Shown: positions 1 to 7,962, counted from the first letter of the stretch. The stretch: DNA of 17,359 nucleotides from UBA11579 sp039714215 (GCA_039714215.1 JBDLJU010000039.1:1-17359); one strand, 5' to 3'. Notes: generated by a model not told the origin, from the sequence alone. Numbers and translations are program-made.

Positions 1-34
1 CTTTCTTATGCAGCGCATTCGAGGAGCATAAAAG
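1..34 (-). terminator. Possible hairpin after the selenoprotein gene, cut by window edge
   Basis: Just past the stop codon at 42-40, the arms at 26-33 and 4-11 can pair in minus-strand RNA (core TTATGC/GCATAA, about 8 bp with one G-U) around a 14-nt loop. A terminator would need a T-run on the far side, which lies outside the window. It is therefore only a candidate end for the operon. Confidence 0.25.
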
Positions 35-39
35 GAATT

Positions 40-684
40 TTATTTCGCCAGATAGTTTTTAATGGCAGCATCCAATTTGGCGGGTTTGAAATCATAGGGT
101 CCCATTCCACCGCCATAGACTACTTTACCATCCAGGCCGATCAGATAAAGCCGGGTGGGCCAGGCAGCATACGCATGATTGACCCGGTCATCCATGGTAT
201 CGACATAGGTACGAATGCCGAACTGCAGTGCGGCGGTGCACTCCCCGGCAACTGCCCTGCGTTCTTCAATCGTTTTGGGATCATCATGTTCCATCGATAC
301 CTTGTTGGTAATCCTCTTCTCGATTAATTTTTTGGTCCATTTATTTCCCAGCCACCAACCATCTTTCGGGTGGGCTTCACGGATGTAGATGTTGATAAAC
401 TGGATATCTTCGTGATATTGTTGATAAAGTTGTTGGATACTCACGGTACCCTTCACGAACGGCGGTCAGGTAAAGCTGCCAAACACCAGGGCAACTGGCT
501 GCTTCCCTTGGAATTCGGACAGTGTCACCGAAGTCTTCCCCGCAATATCATCCAGGGTGAAGTCTGGCGCCGGGTCGCCTGCTTTGGGTGCGGTTGCGTT
601 GAGCGATTTCTGTGCGGCGATCAATCGTTTTCTAAAGCCGATGCTAAATTTTAATTCATCAATGATTTCTGAAATTGCTGTCAT
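40..684 (-). CDS. Deiodinase-like selenoprotein (in-frame UGA read as Sec)
   Basis: Thioredoxin-fold protein of the iodothyronine-deiodinase-like family, 214 residues when the TGA at 468-466 is read as selenocysteine 73. The N-terminal part has a peroxiredoxin-like stretch (GDPAPDFTLDDIAGKTSVTLS) and then VALVFGSFT-U-PPF, matching the deiodinase active site FGSCTUPPF. The part after the UGA carries the family signature INIYIREAHPKDGW and ends RLYLIGLDGKVVYGGG, again deiodinase-like. No other interruption occurs. ATG at 684 has AAAGGA/AAGG upstream and lies 30 nt after the preceding gene, so it is probably co-transcribed with it. Bacterial members are presumed redox enzymes; activity on iodothyronines is not implied. 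The Cys two residues before Sec in vertebrate enzymes is Phe here. The alternative is a nonsense-mutated pseudogene, less likely because homology is seamless on both sides and the stop is precisely at the Sec site. Confidence 0.88.
435..451 (-). promoter_or_regulatory. Candidate bacterial SECIS hairpin
   Basis: Starting 15 nt after the UGA, minus-strand RNA reads GGGUAC-CGUGA-GUAUCC. This gives a 6-bp stem (one G-U) with a 5-nt loop whose second base is G. As I recall the published bacterial SECIS criteria (apical loop roughly 16-37 nt after UGA, short loop with a G in its first two bases, stem of at least 4 bp), the hairpin satisfies them. It would recruit SelB-Sec-tRNA to recode UGA 468-466. 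Confidence 0.6.
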
Positions 685-714
685 CCTTGTTTCCTTTCGC
701 AGGTCAATGCTAGA

Positions 715-3375
715 TCAAAGTATTTCAATAATGCCGCGGTTACCATCGACGCGTACACGCTGACCGGTTTGCAGCTTTGTTGTGGCCTCGCGTACGCCGA
801 CCACCGCGGGAATGCCGTACTCGCGAGCAACAACAGAGCCGTGCGCCAATGCACCGCCGATATCCATCACCAGCCCGGCGGCGTTGATAAAGAGCGGTGT
901 CCATCCGGGATCGGTAAAAGGAGCGACGAGGATTTCGCCTGGCTGCAGAGTCTCGGCTGCCGGATCGTGGATAACATTTACTACACCCTCGACGACGCCT
1001 GACGAGACAGGGTTGCCGATCAGAGAACCGGGAGGCGCATCTGCCACGCGATATTGCGCAACAGGCGCCTCGCCATCACTGGTGATCACTACCGGGGGCA
1101 TTAATTTAAGGTAGCGGGCCAAATCTGCTCGTCGCTGCGCCACAACTTCATGCCACGAAGTCTCGCTGTCTCCCCAAATCCTCCGTAATTCCTCCCATGT
1201 CAGAAACCAGACATCATCGGGCGCAGCAAGTTTACCGTTGGCGACCAACTCGACTGCGTTTTCTTTTACGATGACTTTGACTACCCATAAAAGACGCACC
1301 ATCATGAGCTTATGATGTTCTCGCATCCCGCCAGCTTCAATGAGAACATGGTACAGACGTTTGAAGAGGCGAAGGCGAAGTTTGCCTAAAAGCCGGTTTC
1401 CACCAGCCTGTAATAATTTAATAAATGCAGCCTGGCGCGCCGACGCTTGCGCATCAAATAAGGCACGGCTGCTCACATTTTTCTCGATATTGCCAGCAAT
1501 CACCCGCAGCACAGGCAAGGGATCTTCATGCCATCGTTTCATAATGATATCAATCTCAGAAGGACCGCGTGCTCCGTAACTGGCCAGGAAATCTTCCCAG
1601 GCTTCAAGAAAATTTTCGCTTCCCTCAATTTGGGCAATGTTTTCCAGCCAGGCACGGGCATCATCCCCAAGATGATTGAACTGTTCTGCTAATTGTGGGG
1701 AATTTCGAGCTAACTCAGCGAGATCACTGAGGATTAGATTCATTTGATTAACGACATTGCCGGGAATGCCCAAAGTGAGCGCTTCTACCTCATCGGCCGA
1801 AAGCCAGCGGCTTGCCAATTTTGGCAGCAGACGAACAGCAGCAATCCCAGCTGCGGCTTCGGGTACCCAGTTCAGGAAGAAAGGGGCAGCTTTGGGAAGT
1901 TCATTAAGGATTGCCTGAATCTGCGCTTCACCTTGTGGATATTCACGCAAACTGCGATTTGTCTTGTTAATATACTCATTTATCAGCGCGTTGGTTTGGG
2001 CGACAAAGCCGCTTAAGTCACGCCGCCAAAGCCCATTGAATACCTGGCGAAGAATCCCAAATACACCTTTAAGCCTCCCAAACGAGATATGCAGTTCATG
2101 TGGACGTTTGAATTCTGGGCGCTGTACAGCAAGTCGAAATAACTGTGGAGCGAGGGCATCAAATTGGGAGAGCGCTCCTGAAGCCACACGTTTAAAAATA
2201 GGGTGGCGTAATGCCTGTGTTAGATCAATAAATAATCGCCCACCACTAAAACGCAAAAATGTACTGGTTCCATCATCCGATCTTAACTCAAGCGGGATAA
2301 AATTTGGAAAAGACGATAAACTCAGGGGGGCCATAGCGCGGGTCATGTTTTGCTGATGCCCCATGCTAAAGAATACGTGCAAGCTATCGTCGGGGGATTT
2401 CAGCCCCTCAATGGGATAGAGTGACGTAATTGGACGTGCCTGCAATATATAAAGCTCACCATTGGTGATTGCCCATTCAATGTCCTGTGGGCTGCCGTAA
2501 TACTCTTCGACTTTTACGCCGATCTCCGCCAGCGCCAGAATCTGGGGGTCAGCGAGCACCGTTTGTTTTTGCTGGTCAGGCCTGAGGGTTTCCTGCCGAG
2601 TACCGCCATGCTTTTCAGGGAAAATGGCGATTTGCTTTTCGGCAATTGTTCGGTCAATGATCGTCATTGTCCGCTTGTCAATTTTGTAGGCATCTGGGGT
2701 GACGATCCCGCTGACGAGCGCTTCGCCGAGCCCAAAACTGGCATCGATGGTGAGGGTATGGCGATGTCCGGTGAGTGGGTCTGCAGAGAAAAGGATCCCG
2801 GATGACTCCGCGATAACCATTTTTTGGACGACAACTGACAGCTGTACGTCGCGATGAGGAAAGTTGTTTTTTCTGCGGTAGAGGATCGCGCGATCTGTAA
2901 AAAGCGAGACCCAGCAGCGGCGGATGGCATCCAGCAAAGCCTCTTCGCCGATGATGTTGAGATAAGTATCTTGCTGCCCGGCAAAAGAGGCATCGGGCAA
3001 ATCTTCGGCGGTGGCACTGGAACGGATCGCGTAGGCATGTTCAGTCCCTGATCCTTGCCAATATTCTTTGACTGCTGCGGCTATTTTGTCAGGTATTGGG
3101 ACATCAAGCAATAATTGGCGCACATGCTGTCCGACGCGGCGCACAGTTTCTAGATCAGCAGTCAGGACCGTATCTAGCTGGTTGTAGAGGCTGTCAGAAC
3201 CTGGATAGGTATCCAAGAATTGTTGAAAGGCGAGCGTGGTCAGGCAAAATCCTGTGGGGATCGGGAACCCAGCATGGGTCATTTCGCCTAAATTAGCGCC
3301 CTTCCCACCGACTAAGGGCAAATCATTGGCGCGGATCTCAGAAAATGGAAGGATGAGTTCAGTGTGATTTCTCAT
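715..3375 (-). CDS. PEP-utilising enzyme, rifampicin phosphotransferase (RPH)-like
   Basis: An 886-residue dikinase-type protein. Residues ~1-320 form the ATP-grasp PEP/pyruvate-binding domain: GGKGANLGE at 23-31, IRSSATAED with R118, SGILFSADPLTG near 192, and PQDIEW...QARP at 296-315. Residues ~330-770 are a mostly helical middle domain beginning FSMGHQQNMTRAMAPLS. Residues ~785-886 are the swivelling phosphohistidine domain, GGALAHGSVVAREYGIPAVVG, with predicted catalytic H845. Length and ATP/middle/His order match rifampicin phosphotransferases (about 870 aa), which transfer the beta-phosphate of ATP to a drug hydroxyl through the His; PEP synthases lack this middle domain. Substrate cannot be read from sequence, and many such proteins are simply annotated PEP synthase. 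The ATG at 3375 overlaps the upstream stop by 4 nt (ATGA), indicating translational coupling with the membrane gene. Confidence 0.8.
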   Translation of the reverse strand: MRNHTELILPFSEIRANDLPLVGGKGANLGEMTHAGFPIPTGFCLTTLAFQQFLDTYPGSDSLYNQLDTVLTADLETVRRVGQHVRQLLLDVPIPDKIAAAVKEYWQGSGTEHAYAIRSSATAEDLPDASFAGQQDTYLNIIGEEALLDAIRRCWVSLFTDRAILYRRKNNFPHRDVQLSVVVQKMVIAESSGILFSADPLTGHRHTLTIDASFGLGEALVSGIVTPDAYKIDKRTMTIIDRTIAEKQIAIFPEKHGGTRQETLRPDQQKQTVLADPQILALAEIGVKVEEYYGSPQDIEWAITNGELYILQARPITSLYPIEGLKSPDDSLHVFFSMGHQQNMTRAMAPLSLSSFPNFIPLELRSDDGTSTFLRFSGGRLFIDLTQALRHPIFKRVASGALSQFDALAPQLFRLAVQRPEFKRPHELHISFGRLKGVFGILRQVFNGLWRRDLSGFVAQTNALINEYINKTNRSLREYPQGEAQIQAILNELPKAAPFFLNWVPEAAAGIAAVRLLPKLASRWLSADEVEALTLGIPGNVVNQMNLILSDLAELARNSPQLAEQFNHLGDDARAWLENIAQIEGSENFLEAWEDFLASYGARGPSEIDIIMKRWHEDPLPVLRVIAGNIEKNVSSRALFDAQASARQAAFIKLLQAGGNRLLGKLRLRLFKRLYHVLIEAGGMREHHKLMMVRLLWVVKVIVKENAVELVANGKLAAPDDVWFLTWEELRRIWGDSETSWHEVVAQRRADLARYLKLMPPVVITSDGEAPVAQYRVADAPPGSLIGNPVSSGVVEGVVNVIHDPAAETLQPGEILVAPFTDPGWTPLFINAAGLVMDIGGALAHGSVVAREYGIPAVVGVREATTKLQTGQRVRVDGNRGIIEIL

Positions 3376-4040
3376 AGCAGTTCAGTAAGTCCTTTGATGA
3401 GTAATAACAGGCTAAAAACAAGCGGAGCCCAAATCCCGATTTGGCGGCTGTGTTGGTTGAGGAATTGTTTAATTGAGTTCAGCACATCTTTTGCGCGTTT
3501 AGGAAAAGAAAGATATATCACCACGGGGATGATCACTGAGAGGCAGAATACCAGCACGACCAGCAGGGTGATGATAATTTTTTCAGTGAGGATCAGATTG
3601 CTGAGAATTACCACCGACAAGGCAGTTAAGAACAGGGTCAGGTTTTTAAAGTTAATCACGGAGACCATCGCACCAAATCCGAATGCTTTAAGTGGGGTGA
3701 TTTTATCTACAATGGAGAAGAACCGAGGCTCTGATTTCTCCTCCTTGATTGGTTTCCGCCCGTTGCGGAAGGAGAGCCAGAGCAGCAGGGTGCCAAAGAC
3801 AATCAGAACGATGGGAAAGAATAATCCAGGCTCGCCTTTGCTGTTCTCTGAGGCGCGGAAACCTAGAATTACTGCAGAAATGCCAATGATGCTGTAAGCG
3901 CTGATATACCCCAGGGCATAGCCCAGCCCGTTGCGCCAGCCCCTGTCGGAGAGCAGCAGCAAAATCACCAGGGTGATTGACCCGACCGAGAGCAGTCCGG
4001 AAGAGGCTAACAGCATGGCCTGGATGAGGACCGAGAACAA
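3372..4040 (-). CDS. GAP-family (Sap/SfLAP-like) six-helix membrane protein
   Basis: A 222-residue integral membrane protein with about six hydrophobic segments (approx. 5-27, 37-58, 74-91, 118-145, 150-175, 197-218) and a charged loop rich in K/E near residues 92-105. The segment PLKAFGFGAMVSVINFKNLTLFLTA resembles the conserved core of the GAP/sulfolipid-1-addressing-protein family, which is distantly LysE-like and thought to export small or lipid-linked molecules. The start is TTG at 4040, chosen because AAGGAG lies six bases upstream and no better ATG exists. Its TGA overlaps the ATG of the RPH-like gene, so this is the first gene of a three-gene operon. The substrate is unknown. Confidence 0.7.
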   Translation of the reverse strand: MFSVLIQAMLLASSGLLSVGSITLVILLLLSDRGWRNGLGYALGYISAYSIIGISAVILGFRASENSKGEPGLFFPIVLIVFGTLLLWLSFRNGRKPIKEEKSEPRFFSIVDKITPLKAFGFGAMVSVINFKNLTLFLTALSVVILSNLILTEKIIITLLVVLVFCLSVIIPVVIYLSFPKRAKDVLNSIKQFLNQHSRQIGIWAPLVFSLLLLIKGLTELL

Positions 4041-4070
4041 TGATGTCTCCTTGAATTACAGGTTGATTTA

Positions 4071-4076
4071 ATTATA
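4071..4076 (-). promoter_or_regulatory. Possible -10 box for the GAP-RPH-selenoprotein operon
   Basis: A perfect TATAAT reads on the minus strand 31 nt upstream of the TTG start, within an AT-rich 82-nt gap after the metallophosphoesterase. No convincing -35 hexamer stands 16-18 bp away, so the call rests on the -10 and position alone. Confidence 0.35.
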
Positions 4077-4122
4077 AATATACAGCAAAAGCCAAAGGAA
4101 GGGATAGAAAAAAATTAGGGGC

Positions 4123-4851
4123 TTACCAACCACCAGAAAGGCGGTCGATGTGACGGGCTGGGAGGTTGTGCTCACGCATCAGGCGCTGGGTACCCTCGAT
4201 ATCGTAATCCACGCGGCGGTAGTGCCAGGTGCGATCTTCTGTGTCGAAGATCGCGTAAGAGGCACGCGGGTCGCGGTCTCTCGGCTGACCAACTGAGCCA
4301 GGGTTGATGATCGTACGGGGGATCAGCTTGGTGATAGCATCGATCTCGGGGAAATTCAAGCGGCAGATGTAATCTTCAGGCTTAAGGGTGAACATCAGCG
4401 GCAGGTGGGAGTGACCAATAAAGCAGAATTCATTATCGAAGTGGTCGAAGTTTTCGGCGGCTGAGCGGGTGTCGAGTACATATTCGAAGACCGGCTGGCG
4501 CGGGCTGCCGTGTGCGAGGGTGACCTCACCATTAACGGAAGTCAGTGGTCGTTCTAGCAGGTATTCTTTGTTCTCTTTGGAGAGCACGCTTTGGGTCCAC
4601 TCGACGGCTTGTTTGGCTTCGATATTGAATGAGGCTACGCTCATTTCTCCAATTGAAGCGGCGTCGTGGTTGCCGAGCAGGCAGATCAGGTTTTTCTGCT
4701 CGCGGAGTAGTTCAACAGATTCGTTCGGTTCAGGACCGTAGCCGATCACATCCCCTAAACACCAGACGGCGTCTACTTTTCCTGCGTCTTCAAGAACAGA
4801 TTCAAGGGCTTTGAGATTGGCATGGATGTCAGAGATAACGAGAGCGCGCAT
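4123..4851 (-). CDS. Calcineurin-like metallophosphoesterase (YfcE/MJ0936-type)
   Basis: A 242-residue cytosolic phosphoesterase. The two-metal signature is complete: DIH (D8, H10), GDVIGYGP with D34, GNHD (N61-H62-D63), H114 in LAHGS, and GHSH (H147, H149). INPGSVGQPRDRDPRASYAIFD near the C-terminus is typical of the single-domain family often annotated as phosphodiesterase or diadenosine-tetraphosphatase-like; the true substrate is unknown. ATG at 4851 has no clear Shine-Dalgarno. It lies 26 nt after the cytidine deaminase stop, so it is most likely the last gene of the glmU run. Family length is normal and nothing is missing. Confidence 0.88.
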   Translation of the reverse strand: MRALVISDIHANLKALESVLEDAGKVDAVWCLGDVIGYGPEPNESVELLREQKNLICLLGNHDAASIGEMSVASFNIEAKQAVEWTQSVLSKENKEYLLERPLTSVNGEVTLAHGSPRQPVFEYVLDTRSAAENFDHFDNEFCFIGHSHLPLMFTLKPEDYICRLNFPEIDAITKLIPRTIINPGSVGQPRDRDPRASYAIFDTEDRTWHYRRVDYDIEGTQRLMREHNLPARHIDRLSGGW

Positions 4852-4877
4852 AGGATTATAGTAGCACAGTTGCGAGG

Positions 4878-5291
4878 TTATGCGCCACTGTTTTCGAGGT
4901 TGTTTGAATTAAAGGTAATGGGCAGCAATTCGCCAACGGACAGCTCGTGTAAAACCTTGCCTTTTTCATCCGCGATGATCACGAGAATATCCTGGCTGAA
5001 CTCAGCCAGAACTTGGCGGCAGGAACCGCAAGGGGTGCCGCCATCTTTGGTGACTACGGCGATGGCTTCGAATTCTTGCTGACCTTGCGAGACTGCGCTG
5101 GCGACGGCGGCACGTTCGGCGCAGATGGTTAATGAGTATACTGCGTTCTCAACATTTGCGCCGGTGAAGACCTGCCCGTCAGCGCTGAGCAGGGCGGCGC
5201 CGACGTTGTAATTGGAGTAACAGGAGTAGGCATTTTTACGGACATCAAGCGCGGTGGTGATCAGTTTTTGTTTGATTTCAGGAGTGGGCAT
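4878..5291 (-). CDS. cdd: Cytidine deaminase
   Basis: Zinc-dependent deaminase converting cytidine/deoxycytidine to uridine/deoxyuridine in pyrimidine salvage. At 137 residues it is the usual length of the small tetrameric class. It has YSNYNVGAAL near residue 25, the substrate-binding TGANVENA (N46, E48), the zinc/catalytic motif CAE (C57, E59) and PCGSC (C88, C91). The frame stays open 147 nt further upstream, but that extension lies inside the preceding gene. ATG at 5291 gives the canonical N-terminus and has GGAAG about nine bases before it. The start overlaps the preceding CBS-protein stop by 14 nt, implying a coupled operon. Confidence 0.93.
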   Translation of the reverse strand: MPTPEIKQKLITTALDVRKNAYSCYSNYNVGAALLSADGQVFTGANVENAVYSLTICAERAAVASAVSQGQQEFEAIAVVTKDGGTPCGSCRQVLAEFSQDILVIIADEKGKVLHELSVGELLPITFNSNNLENSGA

Positions 5292-6546
5292 TGTTCGGCG
5301 CTTCCGAGGGTTCGGGGTTTTGAGCGGTTGAGTTGATTTCTGCGAGTACTTTACTGACCCGGCGTTCATGGATCTCGGCGACAGTAAACAGCGCACCAGT
5401 GACCTGGATGTTGTCTCCGACTTTGGGCACCCTGCCAATCCGGTTGAAAATCAATCCGCCGAGGGTGTCGGCTTCATTGGTGGGGATTGTTAGATTGAGC
5501 AGTTCATTTAAATCATCGATCAGGATACGGCCATCGAAGATGTATTCCCCGGGTCCAGATTGGAACCAGAGCGCTTCCTCACTGAAATCATACTCGTCCT
5601 GGATCTCGCCAAAGATTTCTTCGATGATGTCTTCAAGAGTAACCAGCCCGGCAACGCCACCGTACTCATCAACCACCAGGGCGATGTGGGTGCGAGCGGC
5701 CTGCATTTCATCGAGCAGCTCATCAACCTTTTTGGTTTCTGGGATAAAGCGGGCAGGACGCAGCAGCGAACGGAGAGAATCGATCCCATCGCCGGAGCGC
5801 CAGACCTTGAGCATATCCTTGGTGTAGATCAAACCGAGGATGCTGTCGATCTGCCCTTCGAAAACCGGTACGCGAGAGTAGCCTGATTCGAGCAAATGGT
5901 CTGCGGCCTCAGGTAGGGGAGTATTAACTTCGAGGGCGAGCATATCGACGCGCGGGATCATGATCTCCCGGGCGATGGTGTCGCCAAATTCGAACACAGA
6001 GTGGATCATCTCGCTCTCATCTTCTTCAATTTCACTGGCGTCCACGAGGTGGATCAGTTCTTCTTCAGAGATGGTGACCAGATTATGGCTTTCGCTGCTG
6101 CCAGTGAGCTTGAGCAGCAAGACCACAATCGGGGAAAATACAGCAAGATAGATATTGGCTAAAGCAGTAAAGCGTACAGCCCATTTATTGGGGTTTTTGA
6201 GGATCAGGCGCTCGATGGCAAATTCAAAAATCCAGAGTAAAAAGGAGATCAGCACCATGTAGAGGATGATCTCAGTACCCTGGAGGTTGAGCGTGTCGGG
6301 CAGCAGCAGATAGAGGATCACCAGGGCGGCGATCCAAAAGCGGAGCAGCGACTGTCCGAGCTTGAGGGTGGAGCGGGTTTTGGCGCGCTTGGTAACCAGC
6401 TCCATGGTCTTTTCCACCTGGATGCCCGACTCCTGCATCGAGACCAGGTTGGGGAAGCGCACATTGAGCAGGCTGGCACGCACTGCGGTAAAGAGTAAAT
6501 CTAGAAAGATCAGGGTAGTTAGTACGGAGAGTTGAAGACTATTCAC
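5278..6546 (-). CDS. Hemolysin-family membrane protein (DUF21-CBS-CorC/HlyC)
   Basis: A 422-residue member of the CNNM/CorC-like family, associated with Mg2+ or other cation transport. The N-terminal membrane region (residues ~1-148, about four hydrophobic segments) is followed by an acidic linker, REIMIPRVDMLAL at ~193-205, two CBS domains (~195-250 and ~258-312, the second ending in VDEYGGVAGLVTLEDIIEEIFGEI), and a CorC_HlyC domain at ~330-405. The start is GTG at 6546, overlapping the glmU stop by 8 nt; it places the first transmembrane helix immediately. In the DUF21 N-terminus the family usually has an acidic residue in a pattern like SxxETAL. Here the stretch is TAVRASLL, with R23 at that place, so the membrane part is divergent while the cytosolic part is canonical. 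Confidence 0.85.
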   Translation of the reverse strand: MNSLQLSVLTTLIFLDLLFTAVRASLLNVRFPNLVSMQESGIQVEKTMELVTKRAKTRSTLKLGQSLLRFWIAALVILYLLLPDTLNLQGTEIILYMVLISFLLWIFEFAIERLILKNPNKWAVRFTALANIYLAVFSPIVVLLLKLTGSSESHNLVTISEEELIHLVDASEIEEDESEMIHSVFEFGDTIAREIMIPRVDMLALEVNTPLPEAADHLLESGYSRVPVFEGQIDSILGLIYTKDMLKVWRSGDGIDSLRSLLRPARFIPETKKVDELLDEMQAARTHIALVVDEYGGVAGLVTLEDIIEEIFGEIQDEYDFSEEALWFQSGPGEYIFDGRILIDDLNELLNLTIPTNEADTLGGLIFNRIGRVPKVGDNIQVTGALFTVAEIHERRVSKVLAEINSTAQNPEPSEAPNNAHS

Positions 6547-7894
6547 CTTTGTTATCCAATTTTCGAATGGAGCGGGCAGGAGCGCCCACCACCACGGTAT
6601 TTTTTTCTACGTCTTTGTTGACCACCGAGCCTGCGCCGGTATGAGCGCCTTCTTTGATTGTGAGCGGGGCGATCAGCATGGTATCGCTGCCGATGAAAAC
6701 CCCGTCTTCAATCACGGTGTGGTTTTTGTTTTTGCCATCATAATTGCAGGTGATCGTGCCTGCTCCGATATTGACATCTTTACCGATGGTGGCATCGCCG
6801 ATATAAGAGAAGTGCCCCATCTTGGCGCCCGGTCCAAGGGTGGCGTTTTTTACTTCGCCGAAATTGCCCATATGGACGCCGTCTGAGAGATGGGCGCCAG
6901 ACCGCAGGTGACCGAAGGGACCGATGTCGACATTGTTCTTGAGGACGGCACGTTCGAGCACAGATGAGAATACCCTGCACTGATTACCAATCGCGGTATC
7001 AATCACAGTGGTATTGGGTCCGATCTGGCAGTCTGTGCCGATGTGGGTCTCACCCTGGAGAGTGGTATTGGGGAAAATCACGGTGTCCTGCCCAAGGGTG
7101 ACGCTGGTTTCGATGTAGGTTGAGCTGGGGTCGATGATCGTGACTCCGTCGAGCATCCATTGGCGGTTGATCCGCTGGCGAAGGATCGTTTCGGCTTCGG
7201 CAAGATGCACCCGGGTATTGATCCCCATGGCTTCCAGGGGGTCAGGGATCACTTCAGCCTGCACGGGCAAACCTTGCTGCCGGGCAATGGCGATAATGTC
7301 AGTCAGGTAGTATTCCCCTTTGGCGGAGATGGGAATCTGGGGGAGGTGCTCCCAGAGCCAATCTGCCTGGAAGCAGTACATGCTGATATTAAGTTCGGTG
7401 ATCTCACGCTGCTCTGGAGTGCAGTCGACTTCTTCAACGATTGCCTCGACTTCACCGAGATCATTGCGCAGAATGCGTCCAAAACCGCGCGGGTCATCGG
7501 CGGTCACGGTGAGCATACTGACCGGACCAGGATTGTTCTTCTGTTTGTCGATCAGGGCGGAGAGAGTCTTGGCGGTGACCAGGGGCATGTCACCGAAGAG
7601 AACGAGGACCAGGTCTGATTTTCCAGCGAGGAGGGGTTCGGCCTGCATTACAGCGTGACCGGTGCCAAGCTGTTCTTCTTGAACGGCATATTTTGCCAAA
7701 TCCCCGAGGGTTTGCTTGACTGCATCGGCCTGGTAGCCGATAACCACGACCGGTTTTTGGTCACTGAGCTGGGCAACTTGGTTGATAGGATGCCAGACCA
7801 TGGGCTTGCCTGCCAGGGGATGGAGCACCTTGAGCAGCTTAGATTTCATGCGGGTGCCTTTCCCCGCGGCAAGAATCAAAGTCGATATTTTCAT
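6539..7894 (-). CDS. glmU: Bifunctional GlmU (GlcNAc-1-P uridyltransferase / GlcN-1-P acetyltransferase)
   Basis: Makes UDP-GlcNAc from glucosamine-1-phosphate, acetyl-CoA and UTP in the cytosol, feeding peptidoglycan and surface glycans. Residues ~1-228 are the nucleotidyltransferase: LAAGKGTRMKS at 8-18, QLGTGHA near 75, GDMP with metal-binding D101. Residues ~250-440 are a left-handed beta-helix of hexapeptide repeats with the acetyltransferase residues LRSGA (R~330), K~348 and H~360 in KMGHFSYIGDA, then NIGAGTITCNYDG. At 451 residues it matches the family (E. coli 456). ATG at 7894 begins the classic MKISTLILAAGKG. It is the first protein gene of an overlapping four-gene run, with a terminator-like hairpin only 27 nt upstream of its start codon. 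Confidence 0.96.
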   Translation of the reverse strand: MKISTLILAAGKGTRMKSKLLKVLHPLAGKPMVWHPINQVAQLSDQKPVVVIGYQADAVKQTLGDLAKYAVQEEQLGTGHAVMQAEPLLAGKSDLVLVLFGDMPLVTAKTLSALIDKQKNNPGPVSMLTVTADDPRGFGRILRNDLGEVEAIVEEVDCTPEQREITELNISMYCFQADWLWEHLPQIPISAKGEYYLTDIIAIARQQGLPVQAEVIPDPLEAMGINTRVHLAEAETILRQRINRQWMLDGVTIIDPSSTYIETSVTLGQDTVIFPNTTLQGETHIGTDCQIGPNTTVIDTAIGNQCRVFSSVLERAVLKNNVDIGPFGHLRSGAHLSDGVHMGNFGEVKNATLGPGAKMGHFSYIGDATIGKDVNIGAGTITCNYDGKNKNHTVIEDGVFIGSDTMLIAPLTIKEGAHTGAGSVVNKDVEKNTVVVGAPARSIRKLDNKGE

Positions 7895-7920
7895 GATGGG
7901 TCACTCGAATTTAGGGTGAT

Positions 7921-7962
7921 AAAAAACAGCGAGCGCCATACTCCAGCCGGGGTTAGGCTCGC
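7921..7962 (-). terminator. Intrinsic terminator-like hairpin between tRNA-Gln and glmU
   Basis: On the minus strand GCGAGC (7962-7957) pairs with GCTCGC (7934-7929) around a 22-nt GC-rich loop, followed two bases later by a run of six T (7926-7921). It probably ends the tRNA transcript. It lies so close to glmU that it could instead work as an attenuator on read-through. Confidence 0.6.

Noticed and set aside
466..468. TGA as a true stop or nonsense mutation splitting a pseudogene
   Set aside because: It is in frame, precisely at the deiodinase Sec position, flanked by intact homology and followed by a SECIS-like hairpin. The rest of the frame shows no decay.
3364..3897. Plus-strand ORF of 177 codons antisense to the GAP-family gene
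   Set aside because: It has Ser/Arg-rich low-complexity composition without recognisable features, and the minus-strand frame encodes a sensible membrane protein.
4855..4860. TATAAT on the minus strand three bases before the metallophosphoesterase ATG
   Set aside because: It is too close to the start codon for a usual start point, has no clear -35, and the gene is 26 nt behind cdd in an evident operon.
5292..5438. N-terminal extension of cytidine deaminase to 186 residues
   Set aside because: The extra 49 residues lie wholly within the CBS-protein gene and do not resemble deaminases. ATG 5291 gives the family length.
7160..7658. Plus-strand ORFs of 152 and 112 codons
   Set aside because: These are shadows of glmU, whose frame is fully conserved across this stretch.
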